Shown piece by piece: positions 20,429 to 35,400 of a stretch of 64,000 bases of DNA (position 1 is the first letter of the stretch; every line of letters starts with the position of its first letter). Origin of the DNA: Tubiluchus corallicola (Eukaryota > Priapulida > Priapulimorpha > Priapulimorphida > Tubiluchidae); the NCBI GenBank assembly GCA_030141605.1, contig JAQGDQ010000065.1, positions 370,001 through 434,000 on the forward strand, written 5' to 3'. The notes beneath the pieces are model-generated. The model searched no databases and was not told where the DNA came from. It saw only the letters and a list, made by a program, of their open reading frames with translations. Position numbers and translations under genes: made by a program.

Positions 20429-23400
20429 TTAACGTCGAGAAAGCAAAGTTGGTTCCATATCTTCCATTAATGACTTCAGAAACGAGTTGCCTCTAATTAT
20501 TTTCGTTGTGGCTATAATATATTCTGCAGGACCTAAAAGTAAAACGTTGACTTAATTCTTACGTAATTCTTTTACGTTGAAACTGGTTCAAGAGACAACA
20601 GAAGCAAAGGATATTTATACAGCAGTGACTGAATTTCTGTTCGTTATTAGTAAAGATGAAATAGCCAAATGATCAGTGTGTTATTTTATCAAACTACAGT
20701 AGGTGCCGCTTAAGAGACTCACTTTGAGACCATGCTTAAGAGACCTACTTTGGGACCAAAGTGTTTTGAACCAATTAACCGACTGAACTGATTAACCGAT
20801 GGGTGTAGTATTACTGGTATAGAAGTATGAGTCATCAGCTTAGTATGCACTGCAAAGGTTTTTAATGAATTTTAGAAACGAAGTAATGCCTAAATTCCTT
20901 TGTGCAGTTAAAAATTAAAAAAATTAAAATATGAATTTATGTAAGTGAATTAGCAATAAATTAAAAAGTATACTTTTCTAAATCACACAAGTCTGTTTAT
21001 TTGCAAAAATTACAAAAATTCCTTTAAAGTCAGCTGCTTCATTTTATTGAGAAGTTGGCTCAAAGTTCTCATAATGATAAAAACGTTGAAAATCTGTTGT
21101 TGTATGATGCACAAATTTTCGTAAAATACTTAGTGTTTGGCGTGCTTAAACTGTTTGTGGTGCCCGTGTTTCCCCACAACTAGCTTCGTCTGTAGTTTCG
21201 CGTATGCTCTGATTGTGACATACTTACTGTACCTGTGTGTCCCTGGCATAACAGCAACATCTAACTTTCTTGCAAAGACAGCCAGAGCTTCAAAAGCAAA
21301 CTGCTAAGCACCGTAATTAAATGTTTAGCTTTCAGGAATTCTTGGGTAACGAGGTTAATTGCAGTGGACAGGCCGGTCAGAGCAAACATTAGGCTAGCAT
21401 AATTAGCATATGATAAACATTCCTGCTTACAAACAAAACAGTACTTAACATGATTGTTTCCATGTATATTGTAGAACAAAAGTGAACTAAGATAATATAA
21501 GTCTTAATAAATGCTTATCAGTCACACGAAAGTGCCTTATTGAAGTATGTGGAGCAAAAATATTATGCAGAGTTATTTTAGTCAATTACCAACAATTTTT
21601 AGGCGTACCAGGCATTTTTGAGTCAATCAAGTAATTGAGTCTATTAACCGTGAGTCTATTAAGCGGCACCTGCTGCATTTATATTGAATATGATGTGGGA
21701 TTTGTTACTAATAAAGAAATAAAATATTTTAGCATCTTTGTATATTCTCAAAATAATATTATGGCTAGGGCTGGTAGGGATGGGTAGAATAAATTGCTGT
21801 TTCATGTGGTCAAAAATGTTAGAAGTTGTTACTACCGGAATTCTGTGCCCAATTTGATTTGTTAAACATACTAAAAAGCCAAAGACTTTGTTAAACTAAC
21901 AGTAGCACCTTTTTCCACTCCTAGTTTTTGTTGATATACTATGTAATGTCAAATTTGTTCATGTCTACATGGACTTACACTAAACTTGGCTATAAACTGA
22001 AAAAATCTGCTAAGTTTGGTGTGAGTGGTCAGCCTTAACAAGTGCAGAAAAACATTCAGCCAATCCTTTCTGTATTTATTTATAAAAGATACATTTTTGT
22101 GGATGTTGCGCTAAAACAGTCAAGCTACAACTTGCATACAAAATACAATATAAGTATACTATAAGCTCTGAGAAACACAATTGCTGAATATTCAAAAAAA
22201 ATTATTTAAATATACTTAAACCTTAGCTTCATTTCAGAAGAAGAGAACTGAAAAACCTAAAGCTTTTATCTTTGCCCAACAAGAAATAAATAATAGTGGC
22301 TTATTGTAGGTACAATAATTTTAATTGGTGACAGCACACAAATGAGCACACACAAACTTTCAAACAAGCTTCTTACTTTCATCTTGATGTGAAAGGAATC
22401 TCAAAGCAGCTATTTCAGCGAAGGTAACACCACCTAAGAAGAAAACCAGTGTCACTTTCTTGTCATCTGACTGGAGCGACGAAACTGAACCACCTGTACA
22501 AAGATATTTTTAGTTCCATTTTTTACACTTAAGTTAAAACAAAACAACACAAGTTACAGAGCAGAAAAACATAACACAAAAATAAGTCATGTACACAATG
22601 AATAGCATTAGTTAATTTGGAAAAGTAGCAGGAAATTATGAACTAAGGTAAGTAACAGAGTAGAAAGTTATGTATATGTTGTATGTTGTGTTTGACTAGT
22701 TGTTAATTAAAATGTGAATAAGCTACTTATGAGTGAGAAGTAAATAACTTAACATGGACTTAAATATACTTTAGCATTACGTTTTTTCTTCAGTCCCATA
22801 GGTATTTCTTGTGAAACTTCCACCTTTGGACCAGGAAGGATGTCTAGGCAATCCTCTATTGTTCTCCATCCTGGTTTTGTCAAAAACTGAGCAAGTCGAA
22901 CGGAGAGTGGAGCATAACCACTGTACACGTACGATATATCTGTTGGATTCTGACAAAAGAAAGAAAAATGAGATGGCAAGAGTGGCAAATATCTTTTTCT
23001 GATCAGTTAAGTGCAAGATCAAATTCCTTTACTAAGCGCTCCTAATGCAACTGAAGGCATTTTTAATGTTAATTTGAAATAATTACTTTGTCCACACTTT
23101 AATGCACTATATGTGATAAATGAAAATAGCATTAGTAATGGGATATTGTGTGCGAAAATTTCAGTATGACGTGACTTAGTAATGGGATATTGTGTGCGAA
23201 AATTTCAGTGTGACGTGACTGTTATCTCACGCTAGCTGCATTACTATTGCAGCACGGTCGTTTTTTGTCTTCTGATCACTTTTGCTTTTTAAATGTCTTG
23301 CTGCTAGAATGCACCGTGCCACTCAAATAATGCTACCGACAGTGACCACTTTTGCAATTGCAAGATAACAGTGGATTCTTATGTGTGATTGATGAGAATA

Positions 23401-26400
23401 GAACTAGATACTGAGGCAGCACGACAGAGTTTTCACTACACCTTACTGATGAAGGTTGAGCCTGAGTTGACTGGGTATATCCTGTCTGGTTTGAAAGAAA
23501 AAGAAAACTGAAACCTACTAGTGTTCTGCTAGGGATGTTAACGAGAATGACTAGCATCAATAATTATCATGTTGATAATTACCGAATGACTAAACAAAGA
23601 AGAGAACTTGGTCATAGATTACATTACCTAAACATTAATTAGGAAACAACCTGCAAAAAAATCATTACTGCAATGGATTGAGACAACTTGCAGAAAAACT
23701 AACCACATGTTGAGTATCATTTTTATAGTTCCAAATGATTTATTGTATTGTATCGATTCGTCTGAAATATAGATTATCGATATCGTATTGTTGGAAAAAA
23801 GTGTCATATCGTATCATAATCATATCACCAAATTTGTATCATTTAACATCCCTAATTCTTTTTTGTTTTACGATTGAGTAGTAGACATGGGTAATCGCAT
23901 AAACTACAACCAATTCCTTTATTTGCACAAAAGCCAACAGCCGTGCAAGTCCTAAAGCACACCACAAATGCAATTAAAATTGTACGCTCAGTTAAGTTAG
24001 CTTGGCATCAACTGAAATGTTTTTGTGAGTGACAATAGTAATACTAAAACAATCTTTGCAAAAATCCTCAAAAGTTGCTCAGCAACTCCTAACCCAAGTC
24101 AAATGTAGTTTTCACCAAATCTAGCCAGGAAAGATAATTGGGTACCTGTAATTACTGTGCATTTAATAACCCAGAAAATTGTGGCTACATCTTACTTGTA
24201 AATTAAATTCGTGAATTTGTGGGAGTACTGGGCACACTATAATTGTTCATGCAATCTAATAGAACACTATATAGGTCTCACAGTTTATTACCTGTGTAGT
24301 AAACACTTTGCTAACAAACAATACTTTGGTTTCAAAGTAAATTGTGTACCTCTGTAGTTGATATATCCAAAGACTATTTTTGACCGTCTGTGATATTTAG
24401 TGTGGAGTAATTTGTGTAATTTAGTGAGAGCAATTTCGATGCAGTAGCATTTTATTTGCATTTACTGCATATGAATTAGTGTTGTTGAAAATGATTTTCC
24501 CAAAGTTATACGATACTGATATTTACCTTTGTGTACTGATTGGATACTAATCCATGTTGTAAAAATTTCACAAAATAGTTCTTTTTTGTTTAAGTATGTG
24601 ACACTACAATTGAGATTAAAGTTTTACTAAACTGAAATAATGAATTGCTAGTCGCTAGACTGTTTAATTTTGCTAAAGTGCAAATGCTAATCGTTTCTTT
24701 TTTTTATTTCATATAATGATGTTACTAATTTGAGGTTAATAAAGTTGAATTTTACACTAAATTCAGTTTGAATTTTGAAATGTAAACCCTAAGCAGCTGA
24801 ACGTGAGTTAAATGCAGCCCATATTTATTCTAAGAGTGATTCAGCAGCTTGTCAGGTTTGTTCAACAAATTATGAGAGCGCAGCAATATGTGTCATCTAA
24901 AGGTTAATGTAATATGACATGTGACCACACTATATGACTGGCTGAATCATTCAGTCAATCAAACACTGCGCGCATGCTATTAGGCCAGCAAAGTACGCAT
25001 TGCATTAAAAACTTTGTACATTATACCAGAATTAGCTAAATCATCATTGCTTCACATAAGACTGACACAAGAGAATGTTTAGAATGTTTGAAATTTCAAG
25101 CAGATAAAAGCAGCAAATTTAAGTAAGTATTGAGCATTCCGAAGTGTAATATCGGGTATCAGACAACACTAATAGGCACGTGCATCGTTGTATGCATTAA
25201 GATACAAGTGACCACATGCCAAAACTACATGTACAAAGCTTTTCGTTAGTTTTGAATCATGATATGGCTATTGGCAATGTGTAAACTACATTTAGACACC
25301 CCATCATATATCATGTTTGTTCAGAGCTGTTTTAAGAGCTAGGGCATATATAAGATACGTTTTAGGCAAACAAACTGCATTCACAAATTCACAAGCTATA
25401 GCTTTATGTGTGCAGGTGTTTAATTACACTCATATTTGTAATACAAAAAGTATAGTAGAACTTGTATTTTGTGTTTTCAACTGTGTGCAATGAGATGATA
25501 AATTGTTTACCACTTCACTGACATCATCAACTATGAGACGTAAGGATTTTCGTAAAGTAGCATAAGACCTCGTAGTTTGTACACACAACAATCTGGCTTT
25601 CTCTAAATTAGCTAATGTCATCGCATGATGAAATCCATACACCTACACAATTAGGTAAATGGCATTAAAATGATTAACACAAAAATATCATTAGCATTCC
25701 ACCAAATAAGTTATTATTACATGGATCAAAAATGATGCTATAATCATAATGAAGATAGATTTGTATTGACAAGCTTGTCATCTGAGATGATCAAAAATAA
25801 TTTTTTTTTGCAAATTTGATGCATGCTACCACTTTCACACTTCACATGAGACAAGTGTGCAGGTCGTAGTCAGTTCTGAAAACTAAAAATACAGTAGGCA
25901 CCGCTTAACAGACTCACTTTGGTATGGAGTGTTTTGACCCAATTAACCGACTGATTCAATTAGCCGATGGGTGTAGCTTATTACTACGATGGAAGTATGA
26001 GTCATGACTCATCACCTTAGTATGCACTGCAAAGGCTTTAAATAAATTTTAGAAAGGAATTAATGTCAAAATTCCTATGTGCAAATCTGATTACCACTAA
26101 AATTACAAAAACTCATACAAGATTGGTTGCTTCATTTCTTCAAGAAGAAGTTGGTTGATCAAATTATCATAATTATAAAGACGTTGAAAGTCTGTTGCTG
26201 TATGCTGTACATGTTCATGCAAAACACCTAGTCACCTAGAGCTTGAGCTGCAGTTGGTAATGACCTTGTTTCCCCTTTGAAAAGCAGTAGAAGCTTCAAA
26301 AGCAAACTGCTGGGCAAGTGTTTAAATATTTAGCTGCGAGAAACAACGAGTTTAACTCGAGACAAGTGGGTGTCAGATTGAAAGCAAAACCACTATGCTA

Positions 26401-29400
26401 TCAATTAGCGCATATGATAAACGCGCTTACAAACAAAAATTGTTTCTACATATATTACAGCGCACAAAATTGAAGTAAAGATGACATAAAAGCAGTAAAA
26501 GCTCTTTGGGTACACACATACAAGTGTTTTATTTTAAGTACGTGAACAAAAAATATTTGAGTCAATTATGCGGTGTTATTTGAGTCAATTAGGTGACTGA
26601 TTCCATTAACCCTGAGTCTAATAAATGGCACCTACTGTATAGAAATGAATTTAACTGGAATTTTTACTGTTTAAGATCATGCATATTTCACTCATTGGTT
26701 AGTCCCATTTCAACATTAAGTATGTTCCCAAACATTTTTTAAGATTTTAGAGCGGGGTGCTATGGCTCTCTCAAAAGAGAAAGAATCGGGTTGAACAGTA
26801 ATGTAGGTCTTTTTTCAAAGTGCTTTAGCAGGAAGAACGACAAAGAGTCAACTCTAGGTTCCATTTTGTGGAATTTTTGCTAGGTTATCTATCTGCTGCA
26901 TTCCGCTGTTGTGATATAATCCATTATACCCTTTCTATAACCTGCTTTTCACATAGCTCTTAATTATGTACCGGCCAAGTACTATCAGTAAGCAAAAACT
27001 ATGTAGAATGTTGACACATTACTGATCATTTGTGGATGGTCTAATAACTGAGTTTGTGCAAATCTGTGGGGCTTATCCGCTAATGTAGAATTATTTCGGT
27101 GATATTTCACAATGGACCACTACAACTGCTTACCTGAAATATTTCTCGTTTATAGTACTCTAATGTCTTCTGTTTGAAGCCATTATTTGCTGCACACTGC
27201 AAACACAATAACCTCAGTACCTACAAAATAATACAGAAATGACAAGGTTAATAGTTTGTGATCTTTTTCCTTCAGTAAAATGTTAAAGTAATTAATTAAG
27301 ACTGGACAAAAATTTTAAATATAGGCATGTATTAGTTTACTTATAAATTTTTGCTGTTGATCAATGAATGATGATAGACTATGATAGTCTTGCACATATA
27401 TATATATTGCCAGCAATGAATTCATGTTTGATGGCATTTGAATAACAGAAAGTCAGAGTATTGAACAGGGCTGTTACCGATACTGAAATTACAAACCGAA
27501 ACTGAAATTTATGAAACATAGGAAACTGATACCGAAATGAAACCAATCTGATACCATTTTTGCAAAAATAACTTTGTGCTATCAAAAGCAAAAAATACTG
27601 CAAAATAAATAAAATACTTTGTTTTTGCTTGTGTGCTTTTATTTGCTCAGATACAAGGTTGGTGAAGTAGCTAGGCGAAAAATCTTGACCAAAAAAGTAG
27701 AACAACTTTAAAGACCAAGATGCTTCAAAAAATGACAAATTTTATTTTATATTTTCTTGCCTATATTTCATAAATTATAAAATTCAATTTGGTTTATTTA
27801 AATTATGCTTTGATATTTCAGCTGATTTTTCACCTAACCATAAACCTTAAAGCTTCACAGTCGTCAGGACTGAAGGTATACAGCATTGCTGTAAAAAGCA
27901 TGCCACAAATAGTATAAAAAGTTAAATAAACGATATGTACGCTTTATTTGAACTATTTAAGGCAAAAGTTTTCAGTGACTTTTAACTTCCAGGAGAAAAA
28001 AGGCGAGCCGGATAAGTACTACTAAAACCTTGGAAAAATGTTGTGGAAAATTACTGAAAGTTAATAATCAAATAATAATAATAGTTAATAATTAAAGTTA
28101 ATGAAGTTAAGTTTCGGCTATGAAACTTAATAATTTTTGACGAAAACGAAACTCAACCGAAACTGCAATAATCGACAAACCGAAACGAAATTTTCGGTAA
28201 TGTCCCCGGTATTAAAGCTTTGATTCAGTCATAAGTTTAGCAAGCATGTAAAAACTTTATTTCAGACTAAAAGTTCACATGACAAATATAGAATTTACAT
28301 GCATAAATACATATAAGGTTGTTAGTAAAATTCACGGAATGTAATTTGTTTGAAATGAAGACAACTTGCTGCATCAATTTTGCAGTTTTGATGCTATAAA
28401 GACATCAGAGTTTAAAATTTCATTGCACATAAAGTTGTTGTTATAATTTTAGTTTTTAACTCTCGCTATAAAAGAATATACAGTTTTCCTTATTAAGACA
28501 TCAAAATAAACAATAAAGAACAGTCTTACTGACACTTCATCCTACCCTAGTAAAGAACAACAGATACAGTCTATCACTTGCAGATTTACTATCTGAATTC
28601 TATTTCTCCGGAAACGTATTAATATATCTTCACCTTGCTGCTGTACTGAATGTGCCTGTTGAGCCAATTTATTTAAAGAAATGCAGTACAATCAAAAATA
28701 CATTACTTTAATATCTACACCTCTAATACATTTATTATTATGAAATCTATCATGTATCCTACTATTCACCTTTATCAATGGTTCCTGTTTAGCTATAGCA
28801 TCATCTATGTATGAATGAATTTTATCTACTTCTACACCATTCATAAATTCTGAAAAATAATACAAATTCAAGAAATATAATCATGTCCATCAAAACAAAA
28901 CAAAATTTCCTATAACTACTTTTAAACTGTAATGCAAATAACTGAAGCAATAAGTCTTTCATTTTGTCCAGTTTGAAACTGTCGTTGTGATGCTCCTACT
29001 ATGTTGAACTGATGTTCCTGTTCCCACCATTATCACAACTTTATCTACCGATCACAGGCCTCTTTATTCCCAAATATATACAGTCATAATTCCTTGCAGG
29101 GCCTATTTCAGCCTAAGCGAGGCCCGGGGAAGTGGGGTGTGTGAGGCCGCTCGAGGGGGGGGGTCAGCATGGCCCAGAAATTTTTGAACTGCTAGAATGC
29201 CGGAGAAGCATTTTCGAAGAGAAAATATGGAGTTAAACAGTTGTTAAAGGAAAGAACAATTGAAAGAAAAACTGCTTTATTTTCAAGACCAGTCCTTAAT
29301 ACTTGTCAAATAGTCAAATAAAAAACAACATCTTTGCAATATATAATACTGTACTCTCACTTCCGTACAAGCCGGTGTTAGAAATTCCGAAATTGAAAAC

Positions 29401-32400
29401 AGCTGAACATCGGCACCGAGCCGCACAAAGCAAACGGCGCTCGTGCGGCAAGAGAGAGAGAGAGGGAGAGAAGAGGCAGTAAGTTCGCATAAAGCAAAAA
29501 AAGTTACCTCGGCGCGAGGCCCCCTGGAGGGTGAGGCCCCGGGGAAGTATCCCCACTTCCCCCCCTTGAAATAGGGCCTGATTCCTTGAGGAATACTTAA
29601 GCATTACTAAGCTAAGCCTGAGACAACATCAAGCCAGAAAGGTCATTATGAGTCTCTAACTTGCAATACTGGATCACTGGAGTAGAATATGACCTCATTC
29701 AAAATGTAATGCACGTGACAGCCGCAGGGCACTTTTTTCTGAACTCGCACACAACAGCCATGTAAATTTTTAACAAGTTTTTTCCTTTAAAATTAAAAAA
29801 TTGGCATACGAACAGGGGCCTTTGGTGAAATTATGCTGCTACTCTAACTAAAATGCAAATTCAGTGACAGAAATTTTTGGTACAGCAGCTACGATTGGGT
29901 GCATGTACAACTCAAATGGTGCCAGCCAGAATTTGCAAAATAGACAGCTTAATAGTGAGTTAGAAATGAGTGGGGTTAGACTAATAACTACCTTGTTCTA
30001 CTCGTAAGCTATCAAAAAAATCATCAGTGCTGGTTACTTCTTTCACTAGCTCAGCTATAGCTGTGTCTGAAATACAAGGTAATCCACACTGTAAAAATGT
30101 ATAAAAATGAACATCATTACTCCTTTACAACCGAAAGTATTAGTTCTTTAATTATTAATTAATTAATTATTAGTTAATGTCATTAATTATTAGACCTTTA
30201 GATGAAAGAATGAATGAGCTTTTTCATAACTAAAGGTCAGGAGTGACATTAAACTAACGTTATGGAAAGATCATGTTCTCTAAGGACACATTCTCAAAAA
30301 TCAAGAAAGATTTCAGAACGATAAATTTATTTTATTGTATTTACTTGAGCTAATATAAACACACATAAGATAAAATATGATTAAAAACATACACATACAG
30401 TTTATATATTAGTAAACTATGTTGTTATACTGCAAATCTACAGTCATTAATGCAGGCTTATGTCATACTATTACAAGCCTAAGTCGCACTGTTCATTACG
30501 TGCGAGTCGTGTCCATGATTCATTAATGATGTAAAACAACAGCATGCACGAAGTATTACTGTTATATACAATGATTTAGGATCATTATTGCTACATACAC
30601 TGTTACATGCAGCTTTTTCGAAATTTTGCAAGCTTATTGTGACATAAATGTATAGATCTTTACATTTGAGCCACTGCACCCCTATATTTTGGGATTGTAA
30701 GCTAATTGCTTGGTCCCGTTTGTGTCCATGTCCATTTTTTTATTAGCATTTACCTCAGAGACTGTAAATTATATGTTCTACGTTCTCTGGCCCAATAAAC
30801 ATTCTGTATGTCATCAAGAGTATAACAGCTAATATTGCTAAGAGGGAAAAACTGCTGAAGTGAGAGAGAGTGCTTATAGTCTAACACTGCAATCGGTTCA
30901 TGAATATCAGTTGAATAGCTAAAGCAAAATTCTAACAAAGTTTCTTCAGCCTTATCAAGACTGAATAGCTAGCAAATGAATTAAAGCCAGTAGTTGAGTT
31001 AATATTTCAACATAACAAAACAGTGCTGAGTTTCATAAAAAACGGTCATTAAATTCACCATGTTGTTATTATCAATTTAGTGATTATAATAATGACGCCA
31101 TTAGCTTAGTGATGGCTTCACGAAACTGGCATCTGGTTCCTGTTAAGTCTGAGAACATGTTGTTGGCTTCTAAGCCTAAGAGCAGAAAAGTTTAGGGATT
31201 AACATGTTAATGCCATTTCTAGTCAAACCAGTAAATCATTGTGACATAATCATTTAATTAGTGCAAATCCACAGCTGTATAAAGCAACATAGAAGTCCTC
31301 AATTGCCACGATAAATGAAGTTTCATGTAAAATACTATTGTCAGGAACACTTAAAGCGCAAGAAAACCCTTCATAAACATAAAGCTTAAAAAATTCGTCT
31401 TGAAATTTTATATCGATTACACACTGCCTTTTTGCATGCAGGACCTCAATGGGCAGTCACGCTGTATAAAAAATGTAACGCAGCCATTTTTACGACAGGT
31501 CATATGAAACAAGTTTAGATAACATTGCATAAAGTTTGAGAAAATAATCAGAGCATTCGTAGCACACACTTCATTAACTAAGTAAAATTACTGTATCTTG
31601 TAAGATTAAAAATATGTTTTCTGTTAGTGAGTGGTGCACCCTGGAAGTGAGTCAACGACGTTTTACCAGTTAGTGAAAACATTTTAAAAAGTTAAAAAAT
31701 TTTCTTTTCTAGTTACATAATTCTGTATAGCAGGCAAACAAAAGGCTAAGTAATATAGATTTACATCGAAAGTTTTCTGGGACATAATTTAACATTGCCT
31801 CTTCTTCCCCTAATTTACATGTAATGATGTCGTCGGAACAGTATTGCGGGAGATTAAAATAAAGACAAACAAAAATTCCTTTCAATGCGAGTACGATGTG
31901 CGCATAAAATTGGTATAAAGTAATATAATTTTTAAGGCGATTTTTCTGAAACTTACTTCAGGTACCCCTTTTCTTGATCTTTAAATATAAGAAGAATTTG
32001 TAAGGATTTCATAAATTATCAGCTTCGGTAGAAAAGAGACCCCTCAAAAAATTATTAAATAGCATTAAATTGCAATTAACATACGATTTGCCAGAGATTC
32101 CTTTGCAGCCTGTATGTGGGAAAGTTTAGAGACAAACTGCTTGATTTCTCCAACTGTTTTAGCACCGTGCCTTTCCTTGAACAAAAATTAAAAATTATAA
32201 TGATTAGATTCACTTGCCAGCAAAGAATTATTAATGCAAAACATCCAAAAAAATCGAAAAACTAAGAACATCGCAAAACTGCAGAACATTATTGAAAAGA
32301 AAAACGTAAATCTTAGATTGCAAAAAGTGTCCAACAGAAAATTCAAGATTTCAGATAAGAAATTTAGATAAATATATGGTATTTATAAGAATATGCATTA

Positions 32401-35400
32401 CTTGCTTGTATGCTTAATTTGCAGAAACAGTTAAAACATTGTAAAGTGTACTATAAACACTAATGACATTTTTGGCTAAAATGTATCAAAATGGATAATC
32501 ACTTGAAAAAGCAAACTAACATAAACAATGAACAACCAGAACAAGATATTTTAACTTTCTACCTCAAACTGGGCAGATATAACTTTAGCCTTTTTGCTCA
32601 AAACTTGTCCAACGGCATTAAAGTTTCTATCACGGATGTCAGCATACAATTCTTCAGCTGAATTTAGCAGAAACTGCTTCATTTCTGTCTGAATCATAGA
32701 CACACCAGTTTGTGAGTCTTGGTTCAAAAACTTCTCAGGAGGCAATTTTACCACATCTAAAGTTACCAATTAAATAATGATAAAAACTGAAAAGGATTAA
32801 CCCTGTAATTAATATACATTAAGCTCTAGGTGTTTCTGATCTTGAAAATATTGATTTTTGATAGTGTGTACAAAATTTTTGATAGTGTGTACAAAATTAA
32901 AATTGCTCATTTATCACGAAAATGGCATTTTTTGCATTTGATTCTGCAATAATGCAACTGAAAATGAATTTTTGCAGATTTTATACATCTTACATTTAAC
33001 ATAGACCTAGGAACTCAAATGCTTCTTTTCAAGAGCTATACTGCACAACTTGCTTTGCTAACTAACATTCATATGAACATGCAATTAATAAACTATGAAA
33101 TCAGTGACTATATAGTCAAGACGGTAAAGCCAGCCTAACTGCTAGGCCGAACAAGTTTTGCAGGTTTTTAATATGATTATTAAAAAAATGTCATTTGTCT
33201 TAAATATTCGAGAATTTGTCAATGTATAATAACTAAATCTTTTTTGTGACTTCTTACGTATGACAATAGTTAGCGCTGTACTGCACAGCACCATGTTAAA
33301 GTTATTGAACCTCATGTTTATAAACAACTGCACAGACAGCTTTCACAAAAATATATAATTTCAAAAATTGTTAAACCCAGTTACACATCAATTTGTAAAA
33401 GTGCCTACTTGACAATTGTTTCAGTTACTATATAGCGAGCCAAGCAAAATATTACACTACTGTGAACTTTCAGCTGTTTTAACAAACCAAGAATTTTTTA
33501 AATGCCTTATATGAGACTTTAAGAACTTTGCTTACATTTAACGGTTCTTGGTTCAAACACAGGCTTGGTTTTTGCATTTTATATTTTTCAGGTAAATCTC
33601 TTTCGTTAGTGTAAAACATGTTTAACAGGCAGATGATCACAAGGTACAAACAATTTAACTTACTGTTATTAATGCCATATATTTCATCAATCAGACCTTC
33701 ATATGTAAGCTGCATAGCAAGTGGAGTGAGAAGATCCACATTACGGTCTAGCAATAGCAAGCTATCAATCTGCGGCACAATTTGTGGCTCATTACCTCCG
33801 AGCTCTCTCCGCATGCGTAGTATCATATCACATACTTTCTATATGCAATCAGTATTCAGTTAGAAATCAGTAAACAACATCATTAATATTAAAAGGAAAA
33901 AATAGTACTTGATTCAGTTTTATTAGTAATTACAAATACAAATGCTTATTGTTTGACATGATGCGAAGGTAAAATTCCACTTTGTATTTGCAGGAATAAA
34001 GAAAACAAAGAGACATATGATCCAATGTTATTGTTAAAAAGTGGCATATTAATTCCTGGATATCACTTCTACTACACAACTCACTGATTCATTTAAGCAA
34101 TTCAACAAGTTTACAAATATGAAGTTCTAATGAATACATTATTTCATTCTTGGCAATCTTTTTTTGTGTAAGCATTTGACTTTTGTTTATGAGACTTTTA
34201 TCTTTTTTCTTATTGACTACTAAATCATCAGTAATAAACTATTAATGTTGACTTATTAATTGCACTTCGAACAGTAAGTATCTGCTTATCAAGTTAAACC
34301 ATTTAAAAGTCGGTTTATTATTGATTTGTTTATTAATAATAGTTTTGCTTGCTTAATGTTCTTTTGCTATCTTTGCTTACTGCCACTGACTTATTAAAAT
34401 TAATGTCTTTCCAGATTTTACACTTGACTTTTAATTTTTAGTTACCTTTGCACACACTCCTTTTCCATGTATATAAGGGATAACTCCATACAATGCTTGC
34501 AATGTCATTAATGCCTTTGCAGCATCAAACAGCACTGTGTAGTCGTCTTCAACATAGCACTCCTAGAAGCAATACAACAACAACTGATTAGTTGTCAAAT
34601 CAGTGAGAAACAAAATTTCATGAGGGAATAACCCACAATTACTGCACTTTCAAGATCAAATTTAGCAAAAAAATAAAATGTAAAAAGTTTAGAATTCAGC
34701 TTGATTTGAATGATGGTTTTCCTAAGATTCCAGTACCTTAAAGCAACCAGCCATTTTCTCTACTTATCACCAAATCTTGTTTTTAGAAGTTTTATAATTG
34801 TGGGCTTACAGGATTATTTATTTCTTAATTGAAATTACAATTACATATAACTAAATAATAGACTTAAATTAAAACACCTTAAATGCATTTGCAGCTTCCA
34901 TGGATAGTACATCACTGTCAAATGGAAAAAGTTCAAGAGAATACTCATCTATAGTTGTAAAAGCACCATAAACACCTCTGTCCTTTAACATTTGTTCACA
35001 GAGCAGTGTTTTGCCCGGAACGAAGAAGATGTGGAAATCTTTACGTGGTCCTGCTGGAGATTCCGTCCTAAAATAAAAAAAACTTTCTGAAGAGGCTTAA
35101 GTTTTCATACTTCACAAGAATTTTTTATTTCCATTTTCATTACAGGTATAAAAATTTCAATTGGGTTACATGCATAGGTCACTCATTTGCTGGGTGGTCT
35201 TCTACTATTTCACCTAATAAGGTAGGTAATAAAGTCATTTCTTAGATTTCAGCTACTGTTTCATTAATTAAGTTTTTTCCGATCCTAAAGCATGTTTTAA
35301 TATCAGCCTTAAAGTTCTTAATGTTGCAAAGAGGTCACTGTATAATAACATTTAAAATTTGTTATTATGTCACAAATTTTAAGTTAATATGTAACAATAA

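Noticed and set aside
22371-22380. VPS33A ending in exon 14 at the in-frame stop after KKLV
   Set aside because: A donor GTAAGA precedes it, and exon 15 at 20429-20532 supplies the conserved EYIIATTK C-terminus in phase.
22470-22500. Acceptor at the CAG near 22492 for VPS33A exon 14
   Set aside because: It breaks the reading frame; the acceptor just upstream of 22470 keeps phase 0 and restores similarity.
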